From Alistipes sp. CAG:435 (GTDB lineage Bacteria > Bacteroidota > Bacteroidia > Bacteroidales > UBA932), in contig FR893179.1 of the NCBI GenBank assembly GCA_000433355.1, positions 62,001-126,000 of the forward strand: a DNA stretch of 64,000 bases, given 5' to 3'. Shown here in pieces: positions 51,698 to 61,102 of this stretch; the stretch's first letter is position 1; each line of letters opens with the position of its first letter. Under the pieces are notes generated by a model, which worked only from the letters and a program-made list of their open reading frames with translations, searched no databases and was not told where the DNA came from. Both the position numbers and the translations under genes were made by a program.

Positions 51698-51922
51698 ATG
51701 AGCGAAAATGAGTCAAAAAGCAAGTGCGACATTACAAAGGCAGAGTTTTGTCCGGCAGAAGTCCTCTTTCCCGGACAAACCGATGATATTACAAAGTTTC
51801 TCCGGTATTATGCCGTTTCGGTGGACATTTATTATTATTCAGCTGTCGTGCTCCGCCTGAAATCCATTATCACCCATCGAAAAGTATTTCCCGATTTTTT
51901 TGTCGCATCTTTGTCAATGTGA
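51698..51922 (+). CDS. Possible small protein, unrecognised
   Basis: A 74-codon frame from ATG 51698 (MSENESKSKCDITKAEFCPA) ends with a Tyr/Phe-rich part (RYYAVSVDIYYYSAVVLRLK). Two cysteines are spaced 8 apart. There is no recognisable family and no clear promoter. It starts 36 bases from the divergent obgE promoter. It may be chance; kept at low confidence because it is the only protein-like frame in the gap. Confidence 0.25.
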   Translation: MSENESKSKCDITKAEFCPAEVLFPGQTDDITKFLRYYAVSVDIYYYSAVVLRLKSIITHRKVFPDFFVASLSM

Positions 51923-52032
51923 CCCATTGATCCATAGGTCTCTGACTGAGTGATGATTCAGGTAGCATCCTGATCAAAAGCCATATAAAATGACATATAA
52001 ATTCATGTCCACGAAGAACTACCGTACTCTAA

Positions 52033-52134
52033 GAGCGGAATTTCGGCCTAAAGTCGCTCGTGAGGGAACAATCATCCTTATAGAAGCGTGAACTAGGCTA
52101 AATATCGCTTGTAGGAGAACATTATAATGCTCCT
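52033..52134 (+). repeat. Two 51-bp tandem hairpin units
   Basis: Units 52033-52083 and 52084-52134 each have a hairpin: GAGCG/CGCTC in the first and AAGCG/CGCTT in the second, exactly 51 bases apart. The outer pair changes G-C to A-T in a compensating way. The loop keeps GGC(C)TAAA and the tail keeps GAACA. Confidence 0.55.
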
Positions 52135-52546
52135 GTGGTGTGTGCATGACACATTCACACCATCACGTGGTTTACTGTAACGATTATTGACAGGGGGTTG
52201 CAATTACATTGAGATAATGTGTTTTACTGCAAGCAGTCTGCTTGCGGAGGTTGAGTTGATGATGTGATAGTCAACAACCTTGGCTTATGCTCGCATATTC
52301 TTTTGAACAGGATTTCCGGTTGTAATGATGGATAATTTATGAAAATCGTTAAACAAACACACACACACACACACAAAGGGGAAGTGTGGAGGTTAATCTT
52401 CTTTGAATGAAGGAGTTATCTGCTCGTCCTCCAACTTGTTTCGGGTAGGAGGAACTATTGGTGATTACTTGATTACTACCGTGTTAGCCTCCATGCCAGG
52501 AATATCATGTGTCAGAGTTTTTAGTGTAATTATTGCAAATTAATGT
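52135..52546. other. Non-coding upstream region of the helicase fusion
   Basis: No gene is seen. Local stems include GTGGTGTG/CACACCATCAC (52135-52175) and GCAAGCAGTCTGCTTGC (52229-52245), plus the (AC)9 tract. Together with the tandem hairpins this makes about 670 bp of structured non-coding DNA ahead of the helicase gene. Confidence 0.4.
52357..52375 (+). repeat. (AC)9 dinucleotide tract
   Basis: Nine AC units in a row plus a final A, about 220 bases upstream of the helicase start. Such tracts can slip; here it is outside coding sequence. Confidence 0.9.
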
Positions 52547-52554
52547 TATTTTTG
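52547..52554 (+). promoter_or_regulatory. -7 element of the helicase fusion gene
   Basis: TATTTTTG, 39 bases before the ATG at 52594. The -33 position has only a weak TTTTTAG. Confidence 0.45.
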
Positions 52555-52593
52555 TGCCAATAATCAATGAGTTGAAGCAAGAAAGACAACTTT

Positions 52594-55500
52594 ATGGCAA
52601 AAATCGCCTTCATTGACCTTGAAATAGATGGCAAAGGCAGGATTCTGGACATCGGGGGAGTGAAAAACGGACTGAGCTTTCATTCTGCGAGGATTCCGGA
52701 GTTTGCGGGCTTTGTCTCTGACTGCGGCTGTCTTTGCGGGCATAATATTATCGGGCACGACATCAAGTACCTGAAACCATTCCTTAGAAAGGAATATATC
52801 CTCATCGACACCCTTTATCTCTCGCCGCTGCTTTTCCCGCAGAAGCCTTACCATAAACTTCTCAAGGATGACAAGATCCTTACGGAAGAACTGAATAACC
52901 CGTTGAATGACAGCTTGAAGGCGCAATCTCTCTATGAGGATGAGGTCAGAGCGTTCAACGCTTTGGACAAGAATTTCCAACAACTGTACTATGATCTGCT
53001 GAGCGAGGACAGCCACTTCTCGGGATTCTTCAAAAGCATTGAATATGTCCCCTCAAGGAAGCCGTTCTTTTTCCGGAAATCCACTGCGGACATCTTCCGA
53101 GAGTTATTTAAAGGCAAGATTTGCGAGCATTCAAATGTCGAGTCTTTTGTTAGGGATCACAAGGTGGAATGCGCCTATGCGGCTGCCTTGATCAGCACTG
53201 ATGACAGAAATTCCATAACTCCGGCGTGGATTCTTCACAACTATCCGAGTGTCGAGAATGTGATAAGAGGTTTAAGGGCCGTGAACTGTGGCGATGCCCG
53301 CTGCGCGTATTGCTCACAAAAACTGAATGCTGAATATTCATTGAAAAAATGGTTCGGCTACGACCGTTTCAGGACTTTCGGAGGGGAGCCGCTGCAGGAG
53401 AATGCGGCAAAAGCAGCGATTAAAGGTGAATCGTTGCTTGCCATATTCCCGACCGGCGGAGGGAAGTCGCTGACATTCCAACTGCCGGCATTGATGGCAG
53501 GGGAGACCGTCAGAGGGCTGACCGTCGTGATCTCACCGCTCCAATCCCTGATGAAGGATCAGGTGGAGAATCTGGAGAAGAAAGGAATCTCGGAAGCCGT
53601 CTATATCAATGGCTTGCTGTCTCCGATTGAACGCCGCAACGCTTTGGAGAGAGTCGAGTCCGGCGAGGCCTCGCTGCTTTACATCGCCCCTGAACAACTC
53701 CGCTCCAAGACCATCGAGAAGGTTCTGATGTCCAGAACCTTGGTCCGAATCGTGATTGACGAGGCGCATTGCTTCTCCGCTTGGGGGCAGGACTTCCGGA
53801 TTGAATATATGTTCATCGGGGAGTTCATCAAGCATCTTCAGGAGAGTAAAGGCCTTGACACTCCGATTCCGGTCTCCTGCTTCACGGCGACCGCTAAACC
53901 TAAGGTGATCAGCGACATTTGTGACTATTTCCGGGACAGGCTTGGGATAACCTTGAAGCGTTTCACGACTGATGTCGCTCGCACTAATCTTCGATATACT
54001 GTTCTGTTCAGGGCTTCCGATGAGGATAAATACCAGACCCTTAGGAACTTGCTTGACGGCACAAAATGTCCGGCCATCGTTTATGTGACCAGAACCAAAG
54101 CCGCGGAGAAAATCGCTGAAAGGCTCGGCAAGGACGGGTTTGACGCAGAGGCCTTCCACGGTCAGATGGAGGTCAACACAAAGGTCAAGGCCCAGGATGA
54201 TTTTATGAGCGGCAAGGTCAGGATAATCGTGGCCACATCAGCGTTCGGGATGGGAGTGGACAAGAGCGATGTCGGTCTGGTTGTCCACTACGAGATTTCG
54301 GATTCGCTGGAGAATTATATTCAGGAAGCGGGAAGGGCGGGACGTGATGTCAACTCGCAGGCGGAATGCTACGTCCTTTACAATGACGATGACCTTAACA
54401 AACACTTCATACTTCTGAATCAGACGAAGCTCACCCTGAGTGAGATAAACCAAGTCTGGAGCGCTGTCAAGAAACTTACGGCAAAGCACGACTGCATCCA
54501 CATCTCCGCTTCGGAGATAGCCCGCAAGGCAGGTTGGGAGGAAATCCGGGACGTTGAGACCAAGGTGAAAAGCGCGATTGCCGCCCTGGAGACCGCCGGT
54601 TATCTGAGACGCGGGATGAACAGCCCGAGAATATTCGCGACAAGCATTGTCCCGAGGAATATGGACGAGGCTTCGGAGCGGATAGAACGATGCCCGGATT
54701 TCACTGAGGATGACAAACTGGACGCCAGAAGAATCATCAAGTCATTGATCTCGGAGCGCAGCCGTTCCCGCGCCGGGACCGCCGAGGCGGAGTCCCGTGT
54801 TGACTATCTTTCGGATATGCTCGGCATCGAGACCCGCAAGGTGATCAGTATCGTGGAGAGAATGCGTGTGGCCGGAATCCTCGCCAAGGACGACGATATG
54901 ACGGCCTACCTCCGGCTTGGCCAGCTCAGGAAATTCAAATATTACATCCAGTTGGAGAAATTCCTCGTCGAGACAGTCATCGGCGAGTGCACGAAATTCA
55001 GTCTGAAGGAGATAAACGAGAAAGCGATCGCTTCCGGAATCGCAAGGTCCTCCGTGAAGGACATCCGTACTATCCTGTTTTTCTGGACGATAAGGCACTA
55101 CATCGAAAAGCGCCCGGTCACGGACGATTATATTCAGATAGCGGCTAAGGTTTCGGCCTCGGATCTGGAAAAGCAGATCGCTGTCAGGAACTCAATCGCT
55201 TCGTTCATCGTCTATCGTTTCAAGGATAATAATAAAGAGGAGGACGGCGAGGTCAAGGTCGGGTTCTCGTTGGCCGGACTTGTCGGTGACTACAACGACA
55301 GCGCTCTTTTCCCGGAAAAGATTGATGTCGGGATGGCCGAAGAGGCGCTCCTGTTCCTCGCGAAGACCGGAATCCTGAACCTGGAAGGCGGCTTTATGGT
55401 CTTGTACAACAAGTTGCAGATCGAACGGCTCAAAGACAGCAAGTGCCGCTACAAAAAGGACGACTACCACAATCTGGACGACTTCTACAAGCAGCGGATC

Positions 55501-57378
55501 CAGCAGATCCACATCATCGGAAAATATGCGAATATGATGGTGTCCGACAAAAATCGGGCTATGGAATATGTCCACGACTATTTTGTGCTGGATTTCAAGG
55601 CTTTCATAAAGAAATATTTCGATTCTAAGGAGGCGAAAAGAATCGACAGGAACATCAGCGAGAAAAAGTACGAAGAGCTGTTCGGAAGTCTGACCGGGAC
55701 ACAGTCAGACATAATCAATGACAGCGAATCAAGGTTCATCGTGGTTCCGGCCGGACCTGGAAGCGGCAAGACATACGTCCTCGTGCGCAAGCTGGCCTCT
55801 TTGATCCTTCTGGAGGATGTCAAGTCCGAGCAGCTTCTGATGCTGACATTCTCAAGGGCCGCGGCTACGGAGTTCAAGAAGCGGCTCAAGGCTCTGATCG
55901 GCAACGCCGCCGAATATGTCGAGATCAAGACTTTTCATTCATATTCATTTGACATTCTTGGCAGGAAGGGAACGGTCGAGGGTTCCGAACATATTGTCGC
56001 CGACGCTGTCGTGGAGATTCGTTCAGGCAGGGTTGAAAGGAGCCGGATAACCAAGTCAATCCTTGTCATCGACGAGGCACAGGACCTTGGTGAGCAAGAA
56101 TTCGCTCTGGTCAAGGAACTTATCCGTTGCAATGAGGATATGAGGGTCATAGCGGTCGGTGACGATGACCAGAACATCTACGAGTTCCGTGGATCAGACT
56201 CCGGGAATATGAAATCCCTGATCACTGAATATGGAGCGTCTGTCTATAATATGCTGGAGAATTTCAGAAGCTCCCAGACGGTCATATCTCTGGCGAACTC
56301 CTACGTTAAAGGAATATCCGGACGTTTGAAGTCCGATCCGATCGTAGGTAAGAGAATTGATCCAGGGAATATCCGTTTGGTCCGTCATTCCACTCCCGAC
56401 TATGAACAGGCCATTGTCAATGAGATCGTTTCTGGCAATAATCCCGGTACCATCTGCATTCTTACCGCCACGAATGACGATGCCTTGGTGATCTCGGCTT
56501 TGCTTAACAAGTCCGGACGGAAAGCCAGGCTGATTCAATCCCGAGAAGGATTCCAGCTTTCAGACCTCGCCGAGTTCAGAAGTTTTCTTGACGCCATCCG
56601 GAAATATGACTCCGCCTGCCTCGATGATGTGACGTGGGCTGAAGCGGCGGATGCCGTGCGGCGCCGTTTCAGTGGCAGTGGATGCCTTGATCTGCTTGAG
56701 AACTGTCTGGCCGCTTTTAATGATGAATATCCAACCCGTAAGTACATCACTGATTTTGAGAACTTTCTGCTGGAGTCTCAACTTGAGGATTTCACGAGGT
56801 CCAAGGATTCGGAGGTAGTCGTCTCAACCATACACAAAGCCAAAGGTTGTGAATATGACAACGTGTATATCTCTCTGAAGGGACTACATAATGTGACCGA
56901 CAAGGAGCGCCGGATGGTCTATGTCGGAATGACCAGGGCTAAGAACAACCTATCGGTGCATTTTGACAATGCGGACATATTCACAGATGAAGTGTCCCGC
57001 GCCGTGATGGTTGGAGATGATTCGGTCTATGGCTCACCGGAGGAGGTTCTGATGCAGCTTTCGCATCGGGATGTCGTGCTGGATATGTTCAAAGGCAACC
57101 AAAATCTGTTGCAGAGTCTGCATTCCGGAACCAGACTTGAGCTTGATGGTGACTACCTGTCCGCCGAGATCGACGGTTGCCGCAGGACGTTTTTGAAATT
57201 CTCGGCCTCGTTCCGTGAAAAACTTGCCAAAATGGCTTCCAAAGGGTATTCACCGGTCGAGGCCAAGGTCAGGTTCCAAGTGTTCTGGCGTTATGATGAG
57301 CAGGTCGAAGGTAGTGCGGAGCCTGTTCGCCGTGAGATAATGATAATTCTTCCTGACTTGACTTTTCATAAATCGTGA
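52594..57378 (+). CDS. Exonuclease-RecQ-UvrD fusion helicase
   Basis: A 1594-aa protein with three DNA-processing modules. Residues 1-150 resemble a DEDD 3'-5' exonuclease: FIDLEID (Asp8, Glu10), GHNIIGHD (50-56) and a later acidic pair near 116. After a small cysteine cluster (CGDARCAYC, 232-240) comes a RecQ-type helicase, about 255-770: Walker A FPTGGGKS (285-292), DEAHCFSAWGQDFR, and QEAGRAGRD. Residues about 1040-1500 are a UvrD/Rep-type superfamily-1 helicase: GPGSGKT near 1053, DEAQDLGEQE near 1160, GDDDQNIYEFRG near 1189, STIHKAKGCEYD near 1408 and YVGMTRAKNN. All motifs look intact. It probably unwinds and trims DNA in repair or phage defence. It stands alone and is very rich in GAATAT. 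Confidence 0.92.
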   Translation: MAKIAFIDLEIDGKGRILDIGGVKNGLSFHSARIPEFAGFVSDCGCLCGHNIIGHDIKYLKPFLRKEYILIDTLYLSPLLFPQKPYHKLLKDDKILTEELNNPLNDSLKAQSLYEDEVRAFNALDKNFQQLYYDLLSEDSHFSGFFKSIEYVPSRKPFFFRKSTADIFRELFKGKICEHSNVESFVRDHKVECAYAAALISTDDRNSITPAWILHNYPSVENVIRGLRAVNCGDARCAYCSQKLNAEYSLKKWFGYDRFRTFGGEPLQENAAKAAIKGESLLAIFPTGGGKSLTFQLPALMAGETVRGLTVVISPLQSLMKDQVENLEKKGISEAVYINGLLSPIERRNALERVESGEASLLYIAPEQLRSKTIEKVLMSRTLVRIVIDEAHCFSAWGQDFRIEYMFIGEFIKHLQESKGLDTPIPVSCFTATAKPKVISDICDYFRDRLGITLKRFTTDVARTNLRYTVLFRASDEDKYQTLRNLLDGTKCPAIVYVTRTKAAEKIAERLGKDGFDAEAFHGQMEVNTKVKAQDDFMSGKVRIIVATSAFGMGVDKSDVGLVVHYEISDSLENYIQEAGRAGRDVNSQAECYVLYNDDDLNKHFILLNQTKLTLSEINQVWSAVKKLTAKHDCIHISASEIARKAGWEEIRDVETKVKSAIAALETAGYLRRGMNSPRIFATSIVPRNMDEASERIERCPDFTEDDKLDARRIIKSLISERSRSRAGTAEAESRVDYLSDMLGIETRKVISIVERMRVAGILAKDDDMTAYLRLGQLRKFKYYIQLEKFLVETVIGECTKFSLKEINEKAIASGIARSSVKDIRTILFFWTIRHYIEKRPVTDDYIQIAAKVSASDLEKQIAVRNSIASFIVYRFKDNNKEEDGEVKVGFSLAGLVGDYNDSALFPEKIDVGMAEEALLFLAKTGILNLEGGFMVLYNKLQIERLKDSKCRYKKDDYHNLDDFYKQRIQQIHIIGKYANMMVSDKNRAMEYVHDYFVLDFKAFIKKYFDSKEAKRIDRNISEKKYEELFGSLTGTQSDIINDSESRFIVVPAGPGSGKTYVLVRKLASLILLEDVKSEQLLMLTFSRAAATEFKKRLKALIGNAAEYVEIKTFHSYSFDILGRKGTVEGSEHIVADAVVEIRSGRVERSRITKSILVIDEAQDLGEQEFALVKELIRCNEDMRVIAVGDDDQNIYEFRGSDSGNMKSLITEYGASVYNMLENFRSSQTVISLANSYVKGISGRLKSDPIVGKRIDPGNIRLVRHSTPDYEQAIVNEIVSGNNPGTICILTATNDDALVISALLNKSGRKARLIQSREGFQLSDLAEFRSFLDAIRKYDSACLDDVTWAEAADAVRRRFSGSGCLDLLENCLAAFNDEYPTRKYITDFENFLLESQLEDFTRSKDSEVVVSTIHKAKGCEYDNVYISLKGLHNVTDKERRMVYVGMTRAKNNLSVHFDNADIFTDEVSRAVMVGDDSVYGSPEEVLMQLSHRDVVLDMFKGNQNLLQSLHSGTRLELDGDYLSAEIDGCRRTFLKFSASFREKLAKMASKGYSPVEAKVRFQVFWRYDEQVEGSAEPVRREIMIILPDLTFHKS

Positions 57379-57414
57379 CCGTGGAGGATAAATACTTCAC
57401 TATGAGTGATATAA

Positions 57415-57448
57415 CAGAGCGTCCTCCAATGGGTGGAAGGACGCTCTG
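57415..57448. terminator. Hairpin between convergent genes
   Basis: CAGAGCGTCCT and AGGACGCTCTG form a perfect 11-bp stem with a 12-base loop between the helicase fusion and the GH3 gene. There is no long T-run. Confidence 0.55.
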
Positions 57449-57517
57449 GGATCTCGATGATTTCCAATCGATTAGGCTCCACGGTATGTGGCGTTGTTTT
57501 GTTGCCGCTCGGCTGCC

Positions 57518-59815
57518 TTACCGCTCAATGAAGAGCGGCTCGGCGCGGAGGTAGTTGCCGGTCGGGGTGAAAGAGGCATCCTTTATCCTGATTTTCCTCG
57601 CAAGAACCGGTGTCTCGGCGTTTTTGGCCGCGATGAAGGAATATGTTCCTTTCTCGGTAGCCCAGCCGGAGCGTTGCTCATCGTATGAGGCGAGGAGATT
57701 CTTCGGGATCCTTATCTCTACTGTCTGTGATTTTCCCGGGGCTATCACATCCGTCTTTGAGAAGCCTTTGAGCTCGCGGGCAGGTTTGTCCATGTCCTTG
57801 CCGGGGGCTTTGACGTAGATCTGGACGACCTCCTTTCCGGAATATTTGCCGGTGTTCTCCACGGTCAGGTTGACGACATATTCATCACCGGTGTCCTCCA
57901 CGGTCATTCCGCTGTACCTGAAGTCCGTGTAACTCAGGCCGAAGCCGAACGGATAGGCGGTGCGGATCTTCTTGGTGGTGTAGTACCTGTAGCCGCAGTA
58001 GATGCCTTCACGGTAGTTGACGTAGTCGATGTTCTCGATGTCGTACCGTTTCGTGACTCCGGCTGGAGCCGGACGGTGGAACGAGTAGTTGACCGGTTTG
58101 TCGGTGAGGAGCTGAGGCATGGTCTCGGATGTCGGATCATCGTAATAGCTTACAGGAATGCTCATCGGAAGCCTTCCGCTCGGAGTTTCCTTACCGGAAA
58201 GCACTGAGGCTATGGCATGTCCGGCCTCGCATCCCGGAAGCCAGCTCATGACGATTGCGTCGGCCATGTCCTGCCATGCGGTCATGTCCACGATTCCGCC
58301 GACATCCAGCACGACAATCAGCTTTTTGCCCTCCTTGTGGAACGCTGTCGAGACTCCCTTGATAAGCCGCATCTCGGCGTCGGACAGCAGATAACTGAAT
58401 TGGTAGAGTCTGTCCTTGCCTTCACCGAATATGCGACCGATGGTTATGACGGCCTTGTCGGCTTCCTTTGCGGCCTGCTCCAGCACGGCTTTGGACGGCA
58501 TGGCCTCGGCCGGACGTTCGGCATCCACGAACCATTTGTCGAACTTGCTGTTGATCCTGCGGGTATTGAACCTTTCGTATTTAAGGCAGTCTTTGTAGAA
58601 GTCGTCTGTCGTTTTGTCCAGTCCGAATCCCGCGTCGGAAAGCCCCTTCTTGAGGTCTATAACGTATGAGCCGTTGACGTTTCCGGCTCCTGTGCCTCCG
58701 GTGATGAACTCGTAGGAAGTCACTCCGAACAGCGCGATCTTCGACTCAGGTGCCAAAGGCAGGGAAGCCGCATCGTTCTTCAGCAGCACGATTCCTTCCT
58801 CGGCGGCTTTCCGGGCCACAGACGCATTGTGCCGGAGGTTCGGTTTATTGGAATATTCATACCCTTTGAACCGAGGACATTTGACGATGAGCCTCAGGAG
58901 TCTCGCCACTGCCGTGTCAACCACCGGCATAGGCAATGAGCCGTCGGTCATGGAGTTGACGAGACGATTGTAGTGCTCGTCGCTGCCCGGCTGGATCATG
59001 TCGTTGCCGCTTGCGACCATCTTGTCTGAATATAATCCCGCGGCCCAGTCTGTCATGACCACACCTTTGTAGCCCCAGTCATCACGAAGAACTCCTGTCG
59101 CCAGGTCGTGGTTCTCTGCGGCCAATGTCCCGTTGACATAGTTGTACGATGTCATGACGGTCCACGGATCGCTCTCCTTGATGGCGATCTCGAAGTTCCT
59201 CAGGTAGATTTCGCGCAGTGCCCGGACGGGAACCCTTGCGTCAAGGTAGAGCCTGTTGAGTTCCTGATTGTTAGCGGCGAAATGCTTGATGGATGTTCCG
59301 ACTCCTTGGCTCTGGATTCCGCGGATGTAGCCAGCCGCGACCCTGCCGGCCAGAAGAGGATCTTCGGAGTAATATTCGAAGTTTCTGCCGCACAGAGGAT
59401 TGCGTTGGATGTTGATGCCAGGGGCGAGCAGGACATCGACTCCATATTCGAGAACCTCATTGCCTATGGCTCCGCCGACCTCCTCGACAAGCGATGGATT
59501 CCAGGTGGAGGCGAGGGAGGTTCCGATCGGGAACTTGGTGCATGGGCGGTCGTCAATCCTGACTCCCGCAGGGCCGTCCGCCAGCACGATAGCCGGGATG
59601 CCCAGCCTTTCTATCGGGTGGGTTGTTCCGGCGGAACCCTTTACGTAGAGAGTCGTGTAGCCGACTCCGTCGAAGGCTTTCGCTCCGCTGCCTACCAGCA
59701 GGGCAGCCTTCTCCTCGGTTGTCAATTCATTGACAATCTGTGAAATATTATCACCGTTCAACTTCAACGGAGAACCCGCGAGCAGAACGGTGACCAAAAG
59801 AGAACCAATCATCAT
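57518..59815 (-). CDS. Glycoside hydrolase family 3 (beta-glucosidase-like)
   Basis: A 765-aa GH3 enzyme. A short hydrophobic N-terminus (MMIGSLLVTVLLAG) suggests export. The (beta/alpha)8 domain carries LADGPAGVRID, the substrate-binding KHFAANNQE and the nucleophile Asp in GVVMTDWAAG. The alpha/beta-sandwich domain follows (about 300-560), and a C-terminal fibronectin-III-like domain ends the protein (TVENTGKYSGKEVVQIYVKA). It cleaves beta-linked glucose or related sugars from oligosaccharides. It follows the HPRT-adenylate kinase gene by 3 bases on the same strand, an unexpected partner. Confidence 0.92.
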   Translation of the reverse strand: MMIGSLLVTVLLAGSPLKLNGDNISQIVNELTTEEKAALLVGSGAKAFDGVGYTTLYVKGSAGTTHPIERLGIPAIVLADGPAGVRIDDRPCTKFPIGTSLASTWNPSLVEEVGGAIGNEVLEYGVDVLLAPGINIQRNPLCGRNFEYYSEDPLLAGRVAAGYIRGIQSQGVGTSIKHFAANNQELNRLYLDARVPVRALREIYLRNFEIAIKESDPWTVMTSYNYVNGTLAAENHDLATGVLRDDWGYKGVVMTDWAAGLYSDKMVASGNDMIQPGSDEHYNRLVNSMTDGSLPMPVVDTAVARLLRLIVKCPRFKGYEYSNKPNLRHNASVARKAAEEGIVLLKNDAASLPLAPESKIALFGVTSYEFITGGTGAGNVNGSYVIDLKKGLSDAGFGLDKTTDDFYKDCLKYERFNTRRINSKFDKWFVDAERPAEAMPSKAVLEQAAKEADKAVITIGRIFGEGKDRLYQFSYLLSDAEMRLIKGVSTAFHKEGKKLIVVLDVGGIVDMTAWQDMADAIVMSWLPGCEAGHAIASVLSGKETPSGRLPMSIPVSYYDDPTSETMPQLLTDKPVNYSFHRPAPAGVTKRYDIENIDYVNYREGIYCGYRYYTTKKIRTAYPFGFGLSYTDFRYSGMTVEDTGDEYVVNLTVENTGKYSGKEVVQIYVKAPGKDMDKPARELKGFSKTDVIAPGKSQTVEIRIPKNLLASYDEQRSGWATEKGTYSFIAAKNAETPVLARKIRIKDASFTPTGNYLRAEPLFIER

Positions 59816-59818
59816 TGA

Positions 59819-60934
59819 CTATGCCTTGTCCATCATTGTGAATATCCTTCCGCGGACTTCCTCGATGGTTCCGGTGCCGTCGATCTCCTCGTACTTGCCT
59901 GCCTTCTTGTAGTACTCCACAAGCGGTTCGGTCTTCTCGTGGTAGGTCTTGATGCGGTTGTTGATTGTCTCGTCCCTGGCATCATCGGCGCGGCCTTCGA
60001 TCGCGGCCCTGTGCTTGATGCGCTCCATGATCATCGTGTCGGGGATCATGATGGAGACAACGGATGTGACAGCCTCGCCGTTCTTAGCGAGCATCTTGTC
60101 AAGAGCCTCGGCCTGGGCGATGGTGCGAGGGAATCCGTCAAGAAGGAAGCCGGAGACTCCGGTCACGGTCTTGAACTTGTTCTCGATCATGCCTTCCACA
60201 ACCTCGTCCGGAACGAGCTCGCCGGCGTCGATCAGAGCCTTTGCCTTGAGGCCAAGCTCAGTACCCTTGGCGATCTCTCCGCGGAGAAGCTCGCCGGTGG
60301 AGATGTGGCAGAGATTGTATTTTTCAACCATTGCTGAGGCCTGGGTGCCTTTCCCGGCGCCCGGAGGGCCAAAAAGAATAAAGTATTTCATATCTGTGTC
60401 CAATACATAAATGTCTTTGAGGTTTCTTCCGATCTCGTTGTAATCCAGACCGAATCCGACTATGAAATCGTCCGGAATCTCCATGGCGACATAGTCAAGC
60501 TTGACATCCTTGGTGTAGGACGCCGGTTTGAGGAGCATCGTGCAGATCCTTGTCTCGGCAGCGCCTTTCTCTTTGAGGAGCTCCTTGAGAGCCACGATGG
60601 TGTTGCCGCTGTCCACAATGTCTTCCACGACAATCACCCTCTTGCCTTCGATGCTTCTGGTCAAGCCCATGACCTCGCGCACGTTGCCTGTGGTGTGGGT
60701 GCCGTTGTAGGACGAAAGCTTGATGCAGACCAGCTCGCAGTTGAACGTGAGCCTCTTCATCAGCTCCGACGTGAACATCAGTGATCCGTTAAGTACACAA
60801 AGGAGTACCGGGCAATCGGTACATCCATTGAAATCATGGTTGATCTTCTCGGCTACCTTGTCGATGGCTTCCTCAAGCCTCTCGTTCGGAATGAACGGCT
60901 TGAATGACTTGTCAAATAGTCTGACGTTGCTCAT
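59819..60934 (-). CDS. Hypoxanthine phosphoribosyltransferase-adenylate kinase fusion
   Basis: A 371-aa protein from ATG 60934 (MSNVRLFDKS). Residues 1-180 are an HPRT: LLCVLNGSLMF and the PRPP motif VIVVEDIVDSGNT (about 100-112). Residues 182-371 are a complete adenylate kinase: P-loop FGPPGAGKGT (188-197), STGELLRGEI, LLDGFPRT, and a short LID (IEGRADDARDETINNRI). There is no linker: the kinase begins with its own Met182 right after IYVLDTD. The HPRT makes IMP/GMP from salvaged bases and the kinase balances AMP, ADP and ATP, so the fusion joins two purine steps. The kinase part may also be translated separately from Met182. Confidence 0.92.
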   Translation of the reverse strand: MSNVRLFDKSFKPFIPNERLEEAIDKVAEKINHDFNGCTDCPVLLCVLNGSLMFTSELMKRLTFNCELVCIKLSSYNGTHTTGNVREVMGLTRSIEGKRVIVVEDIVDSGNTIVALKELLKEKGAAETRICTMLLKPASYTKDVKLDYVAMEIPDDFIVGFGLDYNEIGRNLKDIYVLDTDMKYFILFGPPGAGKGTQASAMVEKYNLCHISTGELLRGEIAKGTELGLKAKALIDAGELVPDEVVEGMIENKFKTVTGVSGFLLDGFPRTIAQAEALDKMLAKNGEAVTSVVSIMIPDTMIMERIKHRAAIEGRADDARDETINNRIKTYHEKTEPLVEYYKKAGKYEEIDGTGTIEEVRGRIFTMMDKA

Positions 60935-61010
60935 TGTGGTTCGTTGTTTATAGTAAAAAACAAAATTAGGCAATATTCCTTAAAAAAACAGAAAAAACAT
61001 ACCTATGTTT

Positions 61011-61039
61011 TATGTTTCTTTTCGTTTTTTACGTTTACT
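61011..61039 (+). repeat. 29-bp dispersed repeat, copy 2
   Basis: Matches 6947-6975 (minus strand) at 28 of 29 positions. This copy is in the intergenic region between the divergent HPRT-kinase and HhH-protein genes. Confidence 0.7.
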
Positions 61040-61102
61040 TGCCTTACCTTGCCGGCCTGAACTTAAAGGGATGTGAATCTCTTGGCATAAACATCACGAA
61101 TC

